A program made the translations under genes and the position numbers. From NCBI GenBank assembly GCA_029215795.1, contig JARDYH010000004.1, positions 215,924,517 to 215,988,516 of the forward strand: a stretch of 64,000 nt of DNA. The letters are read 5' to 3'. Positions 61,246 through 64,000 of this stretch are shown in pieces; positions within the stretch are counted from its first letter, which is position 1, and each line of letters opens with the position of its first letter. The notes under the pieces are model-generated. The model did no database searches. It worked only from the letters and a program-made list of their open reading frames with translations, and was not told the DNA's origin. The stretch is from Anniella stebbinsi (Eukaryota > Chordata > Lepidosauria > Squamata > Anniellidae).

Positions 61246-62663
61246 CTTTAGAACCAATCCACTTGTACCCAGTTTGTTACTAAAACATTTAATTCCTTTG
61301 GCTGATCTTAGTGTATCTAATCTCCGTACTCTGTAGATTGATAGGAGCTGAAGATTGTTCTGAATTAATAATCTAATGTGTCCATCATGCTTTCATTTCT
61401 GCATTTTATAATCTCAGTCCTTGCACATTTTATAATCTCAGTCCTTGCACATGGCTGTACTGGCAGAAGGTGGTCCAGTCAAAAATATCAGTTTAGTTGT
61501 ATATATCGTCGAAGTGGATTGTTTAATGATAGTGAGGGTGAAAGCATTTCAGGTGATTTCCCCCACCCCCACAACATATTATTAATGTTATTTCAGCTAA
61601 ACTAAAAGTGTTGCCCGATTAACATTTTTTTTTGTACTTCATAACCCTGCTCAGATGACATACTAAACCATGGTGGTTAAGAATTTTGAGCTAAACATTA
61701 TGGCTTAGTGTGTTGTGGGGGAACCATGACTTAGAATGTCATGTGAACCATTCCTAACCATGGTGTCTACATAACCATTATTTGAATATGTGTCCTATCG
61801 TGAGAGATTTTAGTGATTGCTTTAATATAATGTTTGTTGTTGTTTAGGTAAGTTGCTAGAGTTGCCACTCTTTGGGGTTCCAGGCTCCTTCTTTTTGGTC
61901 ACTGGATGTCAAATCTTGGGGCTGGGAGGGAGTGGATGAATCTGACCTCTAGAGCTCATGCATGAAAATGCATGGTCATGAACAGCACAGTGAGGGCAGC
62001 AAGGACTTCAGTTAAGGCTTAGGGGATACTGTCCAAGCAGAAGTCAAGTTTCCCAGAAAGACAGGAAATAGAGCAGCACGTCAGAGAGCTTTGAGTGATG
62101 CTGGATCTGTAAGCCAGAAATTCCTGCCTGAATATTGCTCCAACAAGCAACAGATTGTGAATGAGCATTAAGTATGGCGTTAGCTTCCTTTAGCTGGTTA
62201 GCCCTGCCGCCATACTGACTGAGGCCTCCTCTCTTAAAGAAGCATACTCTTTTTCAGCAATAGTCCTCTGATGCTGTTGTTCTCCCACGGCAGATATTCA
62301 AAGGCATGATGCCTCTGATCCTGGAGCTAGTATATAGACATCATGACTACTAGTCAATGATAGTTCAGCATGGGAGTACTTGGGAGGATCTTTTGTTGAA
62401 AAACCATAATAGCTGTTTATTTTCTTTCCTAGGGAAGCATGTGTGTGTGTGTATATCTATCTCTCTATCTCTCTATCTATATCATCTATCTATATCTACA
62501 TATATACTTTATAAAGAATATGAAGCAGAAACATTTGGGTTTAGCTTTCACACTGTGAAACTAGTGAATGTGAGTTCTTCCCTTCAACAGTAGTTGCTAC
62601 AAATAATTAACAGAGGCAATATATGCCCATGCATTCATATGTACAAATGACTTGTGTTTGCAC
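61246..62663. other. Intron; CTAT-rich microsatellite
   Basis: (GT)n merging into CTAT/CTCT repeats at 62441-62510. A doubled phrase TTTTATAATCTCAGTCCTTGCACA lies at 61404-61451. 61660-61770 has AACCATGG phrases like an old palindromic repeat. Confidence 0.4.
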
Positions 62664-63219
62664 TAGGGCTGCTAACAGATCCAGATCCGGATCCCAAATT
62701 CCGACCGGATCGGGGTGATCCAGATCCAAACCGGATCAGGGGAGGTCCAGATCATTCCGGATCGATCCAGAGATCCGGGGCCCATTGGCCTTTCATGACC
62801 CTGGGTGCTGGCTGTGCAGCCAGCCCCTAGGGACGCCAGGCCAGCGGTGAGTCCATTGGACTCACCGCCCTCCCCCTACTCTCCCTACTTACCTGCTGCC
62901 TCGTCGTCGTTGCCTCCACCATCCGCCGCAGCCTGGTTCTCAGTAGAGCGGAAGCAGCAGCGGCTGGCGGACGGTGGCAGTGACGACGAGGCAGCAGGTA
63001 AGCAGGGACAGTAGGGGGAGAGCGGTGAGTCCTTTTCCCCATAAACTTGCAAGTCTATGGGGAAAAGGAGGGTCTCTGGATCTCGATCCGGAGACCTGGA
63101 TCCAAATCTGGTTCTGGACTGGATCGGGGGAGGTCCGATCCGGTCTGGATTGGATCGGGCCCGATCCGGATCTTCCAGATCTGGACCCAGACCAGATCGG
63201 GGGCCTGTTCACAGCCCTA
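62664..63219. mobile_element. GATCCGG-rich hAT-like element (family C), full copy
   Basis: Starts TAGGGCTGCTAACAG and ends CTGTTCACAGCCCTA. Flanks GTTTGCAC (62656-62663) and GTCTGCAC (63220-63227) match at 7 of 8, so it is hAT-type. The 556-bp body is packed with GATCCGG and GGATC motifs, contains CAGTAGAGCGGAAGCAGCAG, and has no transposase. A diverged copy is at 45892-46385. Confidence 0.85.
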
Positions 63220-63702
63220 GTCTGCACCCATTGGGGCTGATTCTGTGGAAGCTTCGTCCATTAGGTAGCATCTTATTTCCTAGAAGAATGTGCATTTCTA
63301 AATAATACAAGATGAATGAGGAGCAAAAGGAAAGGTTAAAATCACTTCTGCAGAGAGGTTTTGCAAAGTGGTCATGCTATTTTTACTCCTCTGGACTTCG
63401 TTTCGTGCGAAGTTACAGTTTTGATGAACAGGCCAAGCAGTACAGACATTTTTCTATCTTGTTCACATAATGAAACCCCATTGTCTTTGTTGGGTTCTCT
63501 GTGTGTAGCACCAAGCAGAAGTACCTTGTTGAAATAACTACCTATATGTTCAACTACCTATATGGTACCATGAGACTATGACTTACTTCAGAAAATATAC
63601 ATGTTAACCTTGTGGTGAGGTTGCTGCTGCAAAGCTATTGCCCCATAGCTAGCTGCGTCCCCAGCTTGGTAAAATGCAGGTGCTTTCCTCACATGGGTAG
63701 TC
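63220..63702. other. Intron, nothing recognised
   Basis: No feature identified. Confidence 0.35.
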
Positions 63703-63785
63703 TAGTCATAGTATCACAAAAGGGGCCTATGAGGCCATCAAGTGCAACTCCCTGCTTAATGCAGGAATCCACCTTAAAGCATACA
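63703..63785 (-). mobile_element. CR1 LINE 3' end, antisense, very short
   Basis: AGTCATAGTATCACAAAAGG, AACTCCCTGCTTAATGCAGG and TCCACCTTAAAGCAT are diverged antisense CR1 3' end. Confidence 0.75.
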
Positions 63786-64000
63786 TCATGTCGGTACCTG
63801 TGGTCCCCCTCTAACAGGGCTGCTGATACTGGCCCTCAGAACTGCTCCACATGCTTGGAATACCCATGTGATCAAAGCACCTATAAGTTAGTAATGTGGC
63901 AGGAATGAAGATCCAATTGGGGTGGGGATGGAGTGGAACAGCTCTGTGGTGGTCAATTGGGTCATAGTCCTATCCAAATCAGTGGGGCTAAACCAAGCTT

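Overview
This is vertebrate genomic DNA, most likely from a squamate reptile (lizard or snake). The only host gene I can support is the interior of MAPK10 (JNK3, a neuronal stress-activated MAP kinase), on the plus strand. Six of its exons are in the window. Everything else is intronic sequence with a heavy load of transposable elements. The squamate call is an inference from the repeats: CR1 and L2-type LINEs, two tRNA-derived SINEs, many small palindromic DNA transposons and abundant microsatellites. No bacterial, organellar or free-living viral features are present.

MAPK10 layout: exons of 130 bp (23273-23402), 59 bp (28854-28912), 139 bp (31294-31432), 166 bp (32999-33164), 72 bp (exon 6a, 41765-41836) and 72 bp (exon 6b, 51252-51323). 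Reading phase is kept at every junction, and together they encode the kinase domain from just after the glycine-rich loop to subdomain IX. The upstream exons (N-terminus, glycine loop) and the downstream exons (from the IDQW segment to the C-terminus) lie outside the window. Residues that differ between JNK paralogues (DAVLDRN, EMVRHK) fit JNK3 better than JNK1 or JNK2.

The most interesting biology is the 6a/6b pair. They are alternative versions of the same 24-codon segment, 9.4 kb apart and both intact. Both have ordinary U2-type acceptors but both donors read GTATCCTT, the minor (U12-type) spliceosome signature. A U12 donor on 6a cannot be joined to the U2 acceptor of 6b, so the layout itself should enforce mutually exclusive use. 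The base before each donor (T after 6a, C after 6b) also sets the next residue to Tyr or His. A GA repeat after 6a and a complementary CT repeat before 6b sit in the intervening intron.

Repeats: three L2-type LINE copies (one carries the YADD reverse transcriptase motif and a frameshift), several CR1 3' ends, a second CR1-like LINE tail that resembles the tail of a tRNA-Ala-derived SINE, and several hAT-type palindromic MITE families with 8-bp target duplications (two exact, others 6 or 7 of 8). A second group of small elements appears to have 3-bp duplications. Nested insertions give a relative order of arrival. The gaps between listed features are intronic, with nothing I recognise.
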